A stretch of DNA of 58,461 nucleotides from Gyrodactylus bullatarudis (GCA_012064415.1 SSNU01000316.1:1-58461); one strand, 5' to 3'. Shown: positions 9,362-20,015, numbered from the stretch's first letter. Made by a program: numbers and translations. Notes: generated from the letters alone by a model not told the origin.

Positions 9362-9977
9362 ACAGCTATTACAGGTGTACTAATAAATTAAGTTTATGAT
9401 AAATAAGCGGTATGATTCACAAGATCTACCAGTTGAGGCCTTTTGGTTATTACAGAATGTAATATTGACCTCATTAGGGCTCTATGGTATATTTTCTGAG
9501 GTTGAGTAAATTGTGAAGCCGGAAATTTTCTTGATCGAGAAAAAATTTATTCTTCAATATTCTATTATCTGAAATAAAAAAAATATTAAAACTAGGCGTG
9601 TAAAGAATATTACTTGATCATTAATTAAATAAATTTGAACTATGATAACCTCCTTCCGAATTCTATTCTTAATTCCTAAATATTTAATGAATAATATCAT
9701 CGTCGAAGGTTTTATTTTAAAATTTAGTTCTTTGAATTCATACAATTAAATTCTCTTCAACAAACGCCAATCTCGGTGAATTGAGAAGCTGGCTTTAAAA
9801 CGTAAATTCACAGCTGTGATATTCTACAGAAATGGTTTGGCTAGAAATTAACATCCACGATAGTATGTTAAATAACAATATGTTTTATCGATTCAAATTA
9901 TAAAATCAGTAAATTATACAGTTAGTTTCACTAACGTCATTCCTATATTATTTTATTAACTTTTATGGTCAATCATT
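9362..9977. other. Non-coding DNA
   Basis: AT-rich, no coding motif or repeat recognised on either strand. Confidence 0.35.
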
Positions 9978-10122
9978 TGGTTGAAAAATCTCAAAAGGAT
10001 TTAATTTAAAGATTTTTAATTTACCATTTAGATCTTGAGAGAATAGAATATGGTTGAAAAATCTCAGAATAACTTAGTTTAAAGTTTTTTTATTTACCAT
10101 TTAAATCTTGAAAGAATAGAAT
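9978..10122 (+). repeat. Tandem duplication, two ~73-bp units
   Basis: Units 9978-10050 and 10051-10122 each start TGGTTGAAAAATCTCA and end CTTGARAGAATAGAAT. They are roughly 85% alike. Confidence 0.8.
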
Positions 10123-10220
10123 TCGTTTTTTCCCTAATCTCATATCGATCACTAAATTTATCAATAAAATTTGGAGGCTGGTAGAGTTCGATGTGAAAGT
10201 AAGAAATATCAAAAGAAAAT

Positions 10221-10704
10221 ATGACCCAAAAAATTTTCCTTCAAATTGTAGATAGTGTTATGGTTGAATTTTATTTTGATGCTTTTAAATTTCCAAAAAA
10301 GTATTTTATATTACGTAAATTTACAATCTGTGATGTGAATAAACTTAGAAACCAGTACTCGATTGATAGATCCAAATTCTGCATCATCTGTGGATTATTT
10401 GGCTCGAAGAAAAATCCTCTCCTAAAATTATCTGATAAAACAATTGAAAAAAAATATGTTAGATATTCTATTAAATTTGAAGCTTTTACTCCTGACAAGA
10501 TTTGTAAGCGTTGTCATGCAAAAATATTTTCAAATAGTAAAATAAAACCGAAAATTTGAAAATACATTTTGAAGCATGATGATAACTGTTTATTTTGTAA
10601 CTCCAAAAAGATTCCCTCCCAAAAACAAAGGCATCATTTATACGTACACTGCTCAGAATTTTTTGAAAGAACAAAAGTACTTCAAAATCAATAAATATAC
10701 AGAC
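10221..10704 (+). pseudogene. Unrecognised Cys/His-rich protein fragment
   Basis: The frame opens at 10221 and is interrupted by a single TGA at 10557-10559, after which the same frame stays open to about 10704. It contains several metal-binding-like pairs: FCIICG, ICKRCHAK, CLFC and a HHLYVHC cluster, with spacing suggesting two or three zinc sites. I do not recognise the family. A hAT-like relic begins about 190 bp downstream on the same strand, so this could be the N-terminal part of that transposase. It could equally be an unrelated zinc-finger gene fragment. Confidence 0.4.
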
Positions 10705-10891
10705 CAATTTTCGAAAATTTTACAATCTTCAATAATTATTTCTAAGCGCTTGAAGGTTTTTCCATCAAGTGATAATAATATCTTTAAATAGGAAAAAAAT
10801 TCAAGCAATAATATATACAAAATTGTTGATCTAACTGCTAACAATTGTTCTTGGGCCAACAAAAAATAGAAGGATACCTGTGCGAGCATAT

Positions 10892-11115
10892 TTGTGCTGC
10901 TTCAATATTCAGTGATTAGCCAATAGATGATTTTGTAAGAATATTTTTCAAAACTTCTTATATCAATGTTTATCTGGAAGATGAGACTGGGGAGCTGAGT
11001 AGACAGCTTTTTGATGTTTTTCTCAAGAATTTGAAACTTGAATTGATATTGCACCGAATCATTTAGCGGGAGAAAATTATGCAGCGATGCATAATAGAAT
11101 GCAGGCAATCTATTG
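10892..11115 (+). pseudogene. hAT-like transposase relic
   Basis: The frame from about 10919 reads DDFVRIFFKTSYINVY then DETGELSRQLFDVFLKNL. A one-base shift near 11055 leads to APNHLAGENYAAMHNRMQAI. This order resembles the hAT-type DDE region, in which a tGE...L...L helix is followed by DGAPNMAG...G.QA. The catalytic Asp of the DGAPN motif is not kept. The identification rests on motif order only. Confidence 0.5.
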
Positions 11116-11600
11116 AGACCGAAATCAGTGTATTCTGATCATTAATAACGGTTTTTCTATAACTCATCAAAAGTATACTAGGATAGAAATTTTTTATATG
11201 GAACAAAAGAGGACGTCATAATCCATTGATCAGTTAACATAACTACTTGATCACTCAAAATATAAAGGGTAGAGTATCGTTTAAAAGTGTGAGAAATCCT
11301 GAAAAATTTAATACAATAAATATAACTACTTATAAGTAGCTATGCAAATAACTGATTCCAAAGAATTCAACTCTATATACAATTGTTAGGAATTTTAGTG
11401 TAGTAAATTTGTATTTTTTCAAATATTGGTATAAAATTTCGTATTAATTTTTCATAGAAGTATTTATTGGACATTAAGGAATCTTTTCATATATCTCTGG
11501 TCGCATAAAGTTGATTATCAGGTAATTAAACGAGAAATAAAGAGTGAGAAATATATTACTTCGGTCACTATCACATTTGTTGGTATGAGTAATGTTGAAT
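11116..11600. other. Non-coding DNA
   Basis: No open frame with recognisable motifs and no repeat seen. Confidence 0.3.
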
Positions 11601-12055
11601 CTATACTATCATAAATAATAGCGGCCTATGTACATAGGTATTTGGTGTTAGTGATGAATAAGATCTGAGATAGTGTGATTCCATAAAATAAAAAATAACT
11701 CTTGGGCAAAATATTCGGTTATCTTGTTTTGTCCTATGTCGTCCTCTGATCTGTTTCTTTTCTTTGGAAATATATAGACCAAAGCTACCTATGAACTTAT
11801 CAGGGTTGGCCTGGGTAGAACCAATGGATTCAGGAATTTCTTCTGAATACATAGAGCTGGCTTTTGTTTTTCTACGAATAATACCACAGTGGTCTTAAGA
11901 GATACAAAATTTTTCCCTGGTTGTTTGTAAATTATTTCAAAGTTTAATGAGAGGACTTTCTTATATGATGTTTGATGACTGTTGTACCTGTATAAATGTG
12001 CTTGTTTATTCTCTCCTCTAACGTAAACCGAATGTATTAGGATTGACAAAAACAT
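11601..12055 (-). pseudogene. Diverged PLE GIY-YIG C-terminal relic
   Basis: The minus-strand frame 12055-11789 contains LFVEKQKPALCIQKKFLNP near its end, matching the GIY-YIG closing motif (KEKFF...KPNLCVQK) of other PLE copies. Upstream, NFEIIYKQPGKNF fits the FSILYKNPGDD position. An overlapping frame (11852-11601) carries the sequence on, so a frameshift lies near 11800. It is clearly a different subfamily from the copies at 17 and 30 kb. The YIG motif and reverse transcriptase are missing. Confidence 0.45.
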
Positions 12056-12552
12056 TTGAACTTGTAAACAACGTGAGTTTGTTTTAGAGAATCTAACTTG
12101 TCTTTTAACTGGTTTCTCGCTTATTCGTTTGAGAAAGTATTTTTTAAGATTTCTTTAATATTTTCTATTGTATATCTGACTTCTTTGGTCATCTATAAAC
12201 GCTTAATAAACGGTCAGTGTATAAACTGAACAGATTGAACGAAATATTTACAATTAATAGGACTTTCAGTGTAATTAGAGGATATTTCATAGGTTTATAG
12301 TTGTTATGTCAATAGTATGTAAAAAATATTTAAGTAATAAACCTTTGAAAAATACACTTACTGTTGACCTCTGAATACGTTATTCATTTCAATAATACAA
12401 AAGATTTTATTATCTCATTATTCATTAAAATTTGCATAGCAATTTTGATTTCTAAATTCCTTAACCTAGAACGAAATCTGGAGTTATTTTTCACCCAATT
12501 CGAGGGTTTAAAACTCTAAGCTATTTATTATTTGTTTAGAAGACAAGTGAAT
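12056..12552. other. Non-coding DNA
   Basis: Nothing recognised. On the minus strand this lies downstream of the hammerhead-like motif. Confidence 0.3.
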
Positions 12553-12555
12553 ATT

Positions 12556-12597
12556 TAGTGATAAAGCTTATATTTCACCGGATCTCATCAGACTCTT
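12556..12597 (-). ncRNA. Hammerhead ribozyme motif downstream of PLE tail (copy 1)
   Basis: On the minus strand CTGATGA (12591-12585) is followed by an 8-base stem-loop II position and GAAA (12576-12573). Stem III is AUA/UAU (12573-12571 with 12563-12561), C at 12560 is at the cleavage position, and stem I pairs AGU/ACU. All invariant core bases are present, but stems I and II are weak. It lies about 110 bp after the end of the tail ORF. Confidence 0.55.
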
Positions 12598-12712
12598 ACA
12601 CCGGCTAGATATATATACAATTTTAAAACAGATAAAATGTTTAATAAAATCCTATGATTGGTTCAATCGGATTTGAGCACAATAGAGCACAAGGGGAAGG
12701 AGGGATTTCAAT

Positions 12713-13115
12713 TCAATGGGTTGTTTGTCTCCAGGATGATTGTTTCCTCCTAATGTATCTATCCATCGTTGGTTGCCCACTTAGACTTTTACGTTTTCTG
12801 CCCTTCTTAGTGATTGCAGGTGCAGGTTTCTTACCATTTCTATTTCCGCTAATTACAGGTTGAGAGATGATTAGATTATCAACTTTCGTTGACTTTTCTG
12901 AGTTTTCACTTTTTCTCTCATTTGTACTTGTTACTAGGGAAGAGGACTGTAGATTATTGCATTGAGACGTAGATTCAACTACTTGCTCATTTTGTTCACT
13001 AATTGGATTGACCACATTATTCTCTGCAATTTGGGTTGAGCTAGCAACAGGACTCTCTGCTAATAACTTTGCAACCTTTGATAACTTTTTCTTATTCTTT
13101 ATTATTGTATTAAAA
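12713..13115 (-). pseudogene. PLE C-terminal Ser/Thr/Asn-rich tail (copy 1)
   Basis: The minus-strand frame (from about 13115 through 12713) reads KVAKLLAESPVASSTQ, a Ser/Asn/Gln-rich stretch with NPISEQNEQVVESTSQ, and a basic end RKRKSLSGQPTMDRYIRRKQ. Copies at 20.1-20.5 and 27.2-27.65 kb share the first blocks, and the 20-kb copy shares the basic end. In the 27-kb copy the tail follows a GIY-YIG closing motif, so I read this as the C-terminal extension of a PLE protein. A nucleic-acid-binding role for the basic end is a guess. Confidence 0.5.
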
Positions 13116-13130
13116 AATTAATTGATTAAT

Positions 13131-14869
13131 TCTTAAACAAAAGATCTTTGATGAATAATTTAATTATATATTTTACAAAGAAAATAAGAAAGCTATGCCA
13201 AGGATTTCACAAATAAGACCTTTATTTCGGGCATAAGAAAAATATTTCATAAACAAAGATTATTGATCAAAATATTTTTTACACTACAATTGGCTCAAAT
13301 CTGTTACCAGGTGAGCACGATGAGTTTAATCGTACCGTTAAAATTAATATTGGGTATTCATTTTTCTTATGATTATAGGTCTCTTAATATTTTCTATTCC
13401 ATGTACCCATGTGTTCTAGAATACCTAAACTAGCCCTATCTAAGAAGGAACCACATCTGAATCAGATTGTTTTTCTTAAAATAATGGAAAAACTCAAGTT
13501 ATATGATACGAAGTTGAGAATTTTATTTTTCCACTAAAACCTTTCTTTATCAAAAATTTGGTATTTATAGAAATAAATTTCAATCCTAAAAACTCTCTAA
13601 GAACATATTTTTTGTTAGTATGGTGATTTTAGTGGTGTTATTGAATTCTTTAAGAGAATGTGTGATCTTGCTGTTGGTTGATTAGAGGTGAAGAAAGTCA
13701 AACTTCTTTTTAATACTACAGATCAAGATAGAATAACGACGATTCTGGAAGCCAGGCCTAGCAAATTAACCCTCAGCTCCTTTAGCTCCACAGTAAAAAA
13801 ATAGATCGAAAATAAGAGAGCAGTAAAACCTTTTGCAGACGAAATTGAGAGGTTGATTTATTCAAAATAAAAATTATTTTTTTCAATGTTAATGACCAAA
13901 ATAGGAGGTGTTCTTTATGAGTTACAATGTTTAATTTTAAGATCAAATACTAAATTATAAGTTGGTTCGTTGATTCAAGGGGCTCCAAGTAACTTTCTTT
14001 ACTATGTATTTTAGGACTTTTCTGTATATTTTCTCCATAGATGCTCAAGCAATGAGAAAAAAAAGTTCAGTTTATCCGAGTTGGCAAGATTATTTAATGT
14101 ATTGGTAAACCTAATACGTCATATACTATGGAAAAAATTTAGGGTTCTACAAGTTTTTTTTGAAATTGAAACATTTTTTATTTATATATGGAAATTAATT
14201 TACCTAGGGTGAGAGTAAGAGTGTTCATATGAGAGGTGAGAGAGATACCACTACGAAACACAGCGCAAAGTTGAAATGAAATTAAGTGAAAGTATATAAG
14301 AGATAATTTAATATTTAATCAATCAAATTTTTAAGGCTGAGTTCACCATGAAAACCTTGGAGGTTAATGCTAAACCCCCAATTCATTTTCTTGTACAATT
14401 CAAAAGGGACAGGAAACGTTTGACAACTTTTTTATACCCATTCGCACTTTTATGGACTCCTTAGGATAATAAAATATGAATCAATAAAATTATCTCCTTT
14501 TTATTATCACTGCATGAAACCACCATAATAACAGATACGGTGTTGATAACTTACTAATTTTTTCTTTAAAGTAAATATTTTCATTATCAAGATAATGGTT
14601 CACTTTATATTATATTTCTGAAAATTACGAGCAAGAAATCATCAATTTCTTTAAAAACAGAGATAAAAATCCAAATGGTGTAAGTACTAATAAACTTGAA
14701 TGACTCTTTCAAATACATTCTCAAGACTAGCTCATCGTAATAGTAAAGGATATTTAGCAAATGAAGGCTGACAGATTTTAGAACGAATATTTCATCAGAA
14801 AACACAAAAATTCACAAACATTTTGATAATCGTCCGAAAATCCTCTTCATTAATTTTAACAAACAAGAG
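13131..14869. other. Non-coding stretch
   Basis: No gene supported. Minus-strand 13245-13195 contains TATGCCCGAAATAAAGG, shared with a hammerhead-like site at 19.1 kb. The rest is unassigned AT-rich DNA. The 66-codon minus frame at 14605-14805 has no family signal. Confidence 0.35.
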
Positions 14870-14877
14870 AAGAAAAA

Positions 14878-15090
14878 AACCCACATCGGCCAGAGTAGTT
14901 GGAAATTATATGACTGAGTTTTTTAAACGAATAGATTTTGTCTGTATAGCCTTATGAAAAATATCTTTTTTTTCATCCATATATTTCTGCTGTTATCCTC
15001 AGAGTTTTTTTAACGAATAAAAAATTTGAGCATGTTCTTCTAATCTAAGATATCTTTCTTCAAATTACGCTCATTTTCTATTTCTCTTTT
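14878..15090 (-). pseudogene. Heavily decayed PLE 3' coding relic
   Basis: Nucleotide resemblance only. On the + strand, ACATCGGCCAGAGTAGTTGG at 14882 parallels ACATAGGCCAAGGTAGTTGA at the end of the minus-strand PLE at 30.1 kb. Several further blocks up to about 15085 follow the same order (CTTATGAAAAATATC, TCTAAGATATCTTTCTT). No frame survives. Confidence 0.4.
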
Positions 15091-16264
15091 GGAAGTCATT
15101 TTACACGCGATTTCATTATTTATTTTTGCGCATTATTATTCCATTCAACTAGAATTGGAGAACTAAACTATTGCACATGAATCTATTGTCCCTATTTTCT
15201 ATGCATTCCCGGACCCACTCCTTTGATTTTCGCAATCAATAGATATCATTAAACCTTACTAAATTCTAAATATAAACATGGAAAATAAGAATAAGATGCC
15301 GAATCTTCAAGTTGAGCTTAGGACAACAGTATAAAGATGTGTGCATAATTAATTGAAACTCTACTTCAAAGTAGACACAAGAATTTAAACTTATTTTTAT
15401 AAATTTGAATATTCACAAATTATAAGAAGTGTGAATCTATACTCTTCAAACAGGGCTTCACCTTCAATATGCAATTAGGTTCACGTTATATATAGATTCA
15501 AAATTCCAGACTTTTCTAAGACTGTTAAAGTCGAAAAATAAGTTTTGGAATAAAATTTAGCGAATATGGTCAAAGTTAATAATTATATTTTCAAATGAAC
15601 GCACCATATATTTCTTATAAAAATAAGAATATTTTTTTCAATAATTTAATTTAAAATATTTTCAACAGCTTTATTTTCAGAAAAATCAAATGAGTTTTTA
15701 GAATCTAATCTATAGGGATTTCTAAAAAAATTCCGAAAGCAAATCTTATAGAAAATTCATGATCAGATAATTATTATTCTTGAAATGATCAACGAATTCA
15801 CCAAGAGTTTTATTAGGAATATGTTAATTAATTGATTTTATCATAGATTCCTCCAATTCATATAATTCTTACAAATAGATCTGAGTAGGTAATCTTAAAT
15901 CTGAAAAGATGAAGCAGATCCATGTCCCTTAGCTTTATTTTAAAGACTTGCATGCTGTGTATTACATAGAGTAATTCAAGAGATAGCAATGCTCAAAATG
16001 TCTGGAGAAAATATTAACATGCAGTAGAATATTAGACAACCGAATTACAAAACCAGTAACGAGGAAGATATTCTAAATCATTTAAATATAAGAAATTATG
16101 TTAAATATTGAACTCTTAATTATGCCTTGAATGAAATAGATCGTCTCTTATTTCTTGCTTCCTTTATTGACTTGAAAAATAGCTCTGAGTATTACAAATT
16201 CAGTAGAAAAGTAAGCAATGTAATCGACATAGAAATAAAGTCAATTCAAACTTGATATTATGGT
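15091..16264. other. Non-coding DNA
   Basis: No feature recognised on either strand. Confidence 0.3.
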
Positions 16265-16415
16265 ATTGTCATAAAATAACATTCAAATCCGGTACAAGTG
16301 AGAACCGTGATTGTGAACTATAAAACTACACCTCAATTTATTTTTTCAATGAATGATAATAATGAATAAATAACTTGAAGTACGTCTATTAGTGTCCTGG
16401 TATAAGTTTATTTTT
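16265..16415 (+). repeat. Interspersed repeat R, part 1
   Basis: GTGAGAACCGTGATTGTGAA through GTCCTGGTATAAG matches the reverse complement of 20605-20735 (GTGAGAACCGTATTTGTGAA ... GTCCTGGTATAAC). It is a dispersed non-coding repeat of unknown class. Confidence 0.6.
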
Positions 16416-16562
16416 TCTCCATTATTCATGAATTTGATTTTAGTGTCAAATAAAAGAGAATAATTACAGATGACTAATAAAATTTCAAATTTGATTTCTT
16501 AAATTTAAATTTTAACAGTTTCCATTAAAAAAATCGATGTGGGTTCTTTTGATTTGTATTCA

Positions 16563-16625
16563 CCGGCTTCTTCTCCTCCGGCTTGAGTGAATCTTTATGG
16601 ATCAAACTAAACAGTCTCTCTTAGA
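16563..16625 (-). pseudogene. Inverted PLE fragment forming a foldback with 16694-16745
   Basis: The minus strand here reads GAGACTGTTTAGTTTGATCC, then a segment ending in AAGCCGGAGGAGAAGAAG. The same coding segment is in plus orientation from 16694. PLE copies often carry an inverted piece at the 5' junction. It is a copy of the HKDLLKPEEKT coding region. Confidence 0.65.
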
Positions 16626-16910
16626 AGAAGGCTTAAAAATCTCATCAATCAACATTACAATAATATACTATTGAAAATTGTGTTTGAAACACAGAGACTG
16701 TTCAGTCTGATTCATAACTCAAGCCGGAGGTGAAGACTCTACTAATTTATAAATTCCAATGCGACTGTGGTGCTTCTTACATAGGTAGAACAATTAGGAA
16801 GCTGTCTACAAGATCTAGTGATCATCTGAATAAGGACACTGCAGTGACTAGGCACATCAAACAAGAGAAACATGCTGCTTCATTTTCGAACTTTTCTATT
16901 TTATTCAAAA
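16626..16910 (+). pseudogene. PLE fragment A (linker and GIY-YIG start)
   Basis: Nucleotides after the foldback encode RRRLKNLINQHYNN-like sequence, then from 16730 the GIY-YIG part with CDCGASYIGRTIRKLSTR and the His pair TRHIKQEKH. It stops at ILFK (about 16910), where it joins PLE fragment B head to tail. A small deletion near 16720 shifts frame. The 3' end, including WVKEKFF, is lost. Confidence 0.8.
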
Positions 16911-17681
16911 GAGTAGTAGAGTCTAATGAGAGTTTGAGTTTCTTAGATGTCAAACTTACTAGGAAGGAGGACTGATAATGGAAAATATCTTCATTATGCC
17001 AGTTTCAGTCCTCCATCTCATAAAGTTGGCTTAGTATTTGGTCAAAGAAAGAGAATAAGAAGGATTGCTAGTTCAGAAGAACGGCCAAAAGTAATAGAAA
17101 AGTCAAAATTACGTTTAAATGAGAATGATTATCCCAACAGATTTGTAGAAAAATTCGTCAATATGTCTAGTGATGTAGATGAAAGGGTTGACAGAGATGA
17201 AGGAGAGAAGACAACCATCTTCATGAAACTTAATTTTAAAGGTGACAGTTTCAGTAATGATGTAAGGAGACGACTGGTTAATCTTATCGATCAACATTAT
17301 GATAATATACAATTGAAAATTGTATTTAAAACTCAAAGATTATTCAGTTTGATTCATAAGGATTTACTAAAACCTGAAGAAAAGACTCTTTTAATTTACA
17401 AATTCCAATGTGACTGTGGAGCTTCTTATATAGGTCGTACAATTAGGAAATTATCAACAAGATCAAATGATCACCTCAAGAAGGATACAGCTGTGACCAG
17501 ACACATCAAACAGGAGAATCATGAAGCTTCAATTTCCAATTTCTCAATTTTGTATAAAAATGCGGGTGATGACAGTACGGATTTGTGGGTGAAGGAGAAA
17601 TTCTTCATCAATCACTTTAAGCCAAATCTGTGTGTTCAAAAAAACTACTCTTATAACCTTCAATTACCCTGGCCTATGTGA
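16911..17681 (+). CDS. PLE fragment B: late RT region, linker and complete GIY-YIG endonuclease
   Basis: The frame 16947-17681 is the longest PLE coding segment with an intact nuclease. It begins after the reverse-transcriptase catalytic box, with RTDNGKYLHYASFSP and RKRIRRIASSEE, continues through LNENDYPNRFVEKFVN, MKLNFKGDSFSNDVRRRL and HKDLLKPEEKT, and ends with GIY-YIG: CDCGASYIGRTIRKLSTR, HL, TRHIKQENH, WVKEKFFINHFKPNLCVQK. A short Cys pair before and a His pair after the YIG motif are typical of PLE nucleases. A small deletion at about 16968 joins the reverse-transcriptase end to the next block. The stop at 17679-17681 is shared with other copies. Confidence 0.85.
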
Positions 17682-17838
17682 GCTTTTTCACCTTTCTCTC
17701 CACTGTTGCTATTTATTGGAGAGTTTTGGTGTTTTTTCAGCTCACATATAATCTAATTTTCAACTTTTACTATACTTCTTTCAAAATTTGTAAAATATTA
17801 TTTTCAATGAATTCTTAACTTTTATCATTATTTATGTG
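17682..17838 (+). other. PLE 3' trailer
   Basis: Shared with other copies: GAGCTTTTTCAC, CTCCACTGTTGCTATTTATT and GAGAGTTTTGGTGTTTTTTC, conserved at 7.1, 29.8, 30.1 (reverse), 42.6 and 47.1 kb. It leads into the hammerhead motif. Confidence 0.7.
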
Positions 17839-17877
17839 TCACTACTGATGAACCATAAAGAAATGTACATTTAGTGA
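17839..17877 (+). ncRNA. Hammerhead ribozyme motif in PLE 3' end
   Basis: Stem I is a perfect six-pair helix, UCACUA (17839-17844) with UAGUGA (17872-17877). The core CTGATGA is at 17845-17851 and GAAA at 17860-17863. Stem III is AUG/CAU with a UA loop, and U17871 is at the cleavage position. Stem II (ACCAUAAA) hardly pairs and may be decayed: the intact copy at 31.6 kb has UCCUUUGA there. Type I topology, as reported for PLEs. Confidence 0.75.
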
Positions 17878-17889
17878 ATAAAATTACCT

Positions 17890-18514
17890 TTTCTTATATA
17901 CCTACAAATTTTAGATCATTTCTCACTGATTCGAAAATTCGTTTTTATGTTCTCCATTTAGGAATTTATGAAAAAAATTTAGAAATAGAAATATTAATGG
18001 CAGATCTTGATTCTGAGTTTGTCGTGATTGAGTTTCAATTTTTCAACTATTCAAAACATGATCCAAAGTTAGTGTATACTATAATTTAGTCGTTGTTATT
18101 TTTATGATTGATAGTAAATTTAATTTAGAGTATGCCAAATTTTCAACTTTTCCCAGCCTTTATCTCATTTTGAAGATTTTCGAAAAATAAGCATTTTTTC
18201 CTATAAAACCATACGTTTTAGAGTTTGTTCTGATATACAAAACCTCGATTGAAGATAACAATTTTTGAACACACGCCAAGATTTTTTCAAAGAATTCCAC
18301 TAAGAGAAAGGACAAAGTGTAGGTTTTTGGATAGTTTTTGCAACATTTTGAATAAAAATAAGGCTAATAGTAAAACTTGAGTGTTCTTTTACATGTCGGA
18401 AGAAAGTCCCAGGAAATTAGGTAGATTTTCATGATTTTAGGGAAAATGGGATTTTTGTATATCAGAACATGAAAAATGAATTATTCTCTCATTAAAGAGG
18501 GGGAGGGGATTAAC
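17890..18514. other. Non-coding DNA with a 15-bp inverted repeat
   Basis: GTTCTGATATACAAA at 18222 is mirrored by TTTGTATATCAGAAC at about 18454. No coding signal. It could be a small palindromic element, but target duplications are not visible. Confidence 0.35.
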
Positions 18515-18690
18515 ATTGAGGATTGGCATGTAGTGATATACAATAATGACTATTCTGTATAATGCTTAGGTTTTTATCATTTAATAAATCCTTGAGTAGA
18601 TCCCGATCAGATCTCAATAGCTATAGATCATAAGAATTTTTTTTGTTTGGAATATGCTGGTAGGATATCTTTCGTCAAAAATCTATCACT
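18515..18690 (+). repeat. Interspersed repeat R, part 2
   Basis: Contains CAATAATGACTATTCTGTAT, TAGGTTTTTATCAT and a TTTTTTTGTTTGGA run. The same order appears reversed at 32055-32225 and partly at 20530-20605. Confidence 0.65.
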
Positions 18691-19217
18691 GATTCATCAG
18701 TCGCATTCTGGTATATTTAATTATCTGAATTATGTGATTAGTAATAAATATTTTTTTACTTTATCTCAAGTCATATCTCAAATAAAGCTTCGGAAAATTT
18801 TCTGATTCTGCAGAAAATTTTGATTCTGTAAATAAATTGCAAATGATTTTAATTGAAAGAAATTCTATAATAAAAAATAAGAAGATGATAACAAAATATG
18901 GGACAAAATTATTCATGAAAAACTTTTGTTACACTATAATTACCAATGTAAAAATAATTGTTCTTATTTGAAAACGGGTCAGTCCTGGAAACAGCGATGA
19001 ACCAATCAAAAATGAAAATTTGTAAAAAACCAATAAAAGTTGTATAACCCTTATTATAAATTTGTACTTATTTGGCATGTATCACTCTGATGAGTATGCC
19101 CGAAATAAAGGCATCATCTTATTTTTTACAATGATAACTTCAGTGACTTAGCTCAAAAAAAAGGTTACCCAACACCTCACTGAAATTAATTTTATAGGTA
19201 TTTAAAAAAAATCATGT

Positions 19218-19640
19218 TCTTTTTTTTAACGCTACATACTAATGTTAAAGATGAAGAAGTAAAACCGGAGTTGATAGCATACTATGACAGCACAAAGGAA
19301 GGAGTTGATACGTTGGATTTTCTCATCGAGAATTATTCATGTATAAAAGCAACTAAACGATGGTCCTTGGTAGTGTTCTAGAATATGCTGGATATCGCAG
19401 CATACAATGCTTACGTCTTATTTAGTTTGAAATTGCCAGACAGCTTGAATGTGAAAAAAATATTCTAGAAGAGAATTTTTGAAATGTCTTTCAAGGAAAC
19501 TTATGAAAATTTCTCAAGACGAGCCTTCGAAAGTAGACCCGTTCAAGAAGCAAAAGGTTCTTTCGGTAAGCCAAGTCTGATGTGGTCTATGTTCAAGAGA
19601 TAAAGATTTGTATATTGTGTAAAATCAAGCATTTCCAGTT
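19218..19640 (+). pseudogene. piggyBac transposase C-terminal relic
   Basis: One reading frame, broken only by two TAG codons, gives KPELIAYYDSTKEGVDTLDF, CIKATKRWSLVVF, then NMLDIAAYNAYVLFSL. This is the signature end of the piggyBac DDE domain (KP..I..YN.TKGGVD..D, RW...VF...LDIA..NAYVL), including the third catalytic Asp in GVDTLD. Shortly after, ICILCKIKHFQFKG looks like the start of the Cys-rich C-terminal zinc region. piggyBac transposases cut and paste at TTAA. The first half of the protein is absent. Confidence 0.75.
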
Positions 19641-19975
19641 CAAAGGTCAAAAAAATGCGAAATTTTGAAGATCTGTACATAAGTTACTGTAATTACCAGA
19701 AAATCTTATTCTCTGATTCAAGAACCGTTTTTCATGGTTGTTTAAGTGGAACACAAGAGACAAAACAGCGTGAGATAGTTACATACAAGTTATATATTTA
19801 AGTGTGTATCGTTATTGATCTTATATAAACAAAATATAAATCTTTTTTAATTAACGTTTGCTTGAATCCACATTGCCTACTAAATCAACGGTGCTATTTT
19901 ATTGAGTAAATTAATGTTTGATATCTTCTGAAGATGAAGATATCTTCATGAGGATTTAGAAGTCGAGTGAATATT
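19641..19975. other. Non-coding DNA
   Basis: Nothing recognised, apart from the approach to the minus-strand hammerhead motif at its right edge. Confidence 0.3.
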
Positions 19976-20015
19976 TAGTGATCAAGCTTATATTTCACTG
20001 GATCTCATCAGACTA
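19976..20015 (-). ncRNA. Hammerhead ribozyme motif downstream of PLE tail (copy 2)
   Basis: On the minus strand CTGATGA (20011-20005) and GAAA (19996-19993) are intact. Stem I pairs UAGU/ACUA (four pairs) and C19980 is at the cleavage position. Stem III has two pairs. It is 107 bp beyond the tail ORF, the same spacing as copy 1. Confidence 0.6.

Noticed and set aside
18650..18700. CTGATGA...GACGAAAG on the minus strand, hammerhead-like
   Set aside because: Stem III and the cleavage site cannot be formed, and the homologous segment at 32.0 kb lacks the core string.
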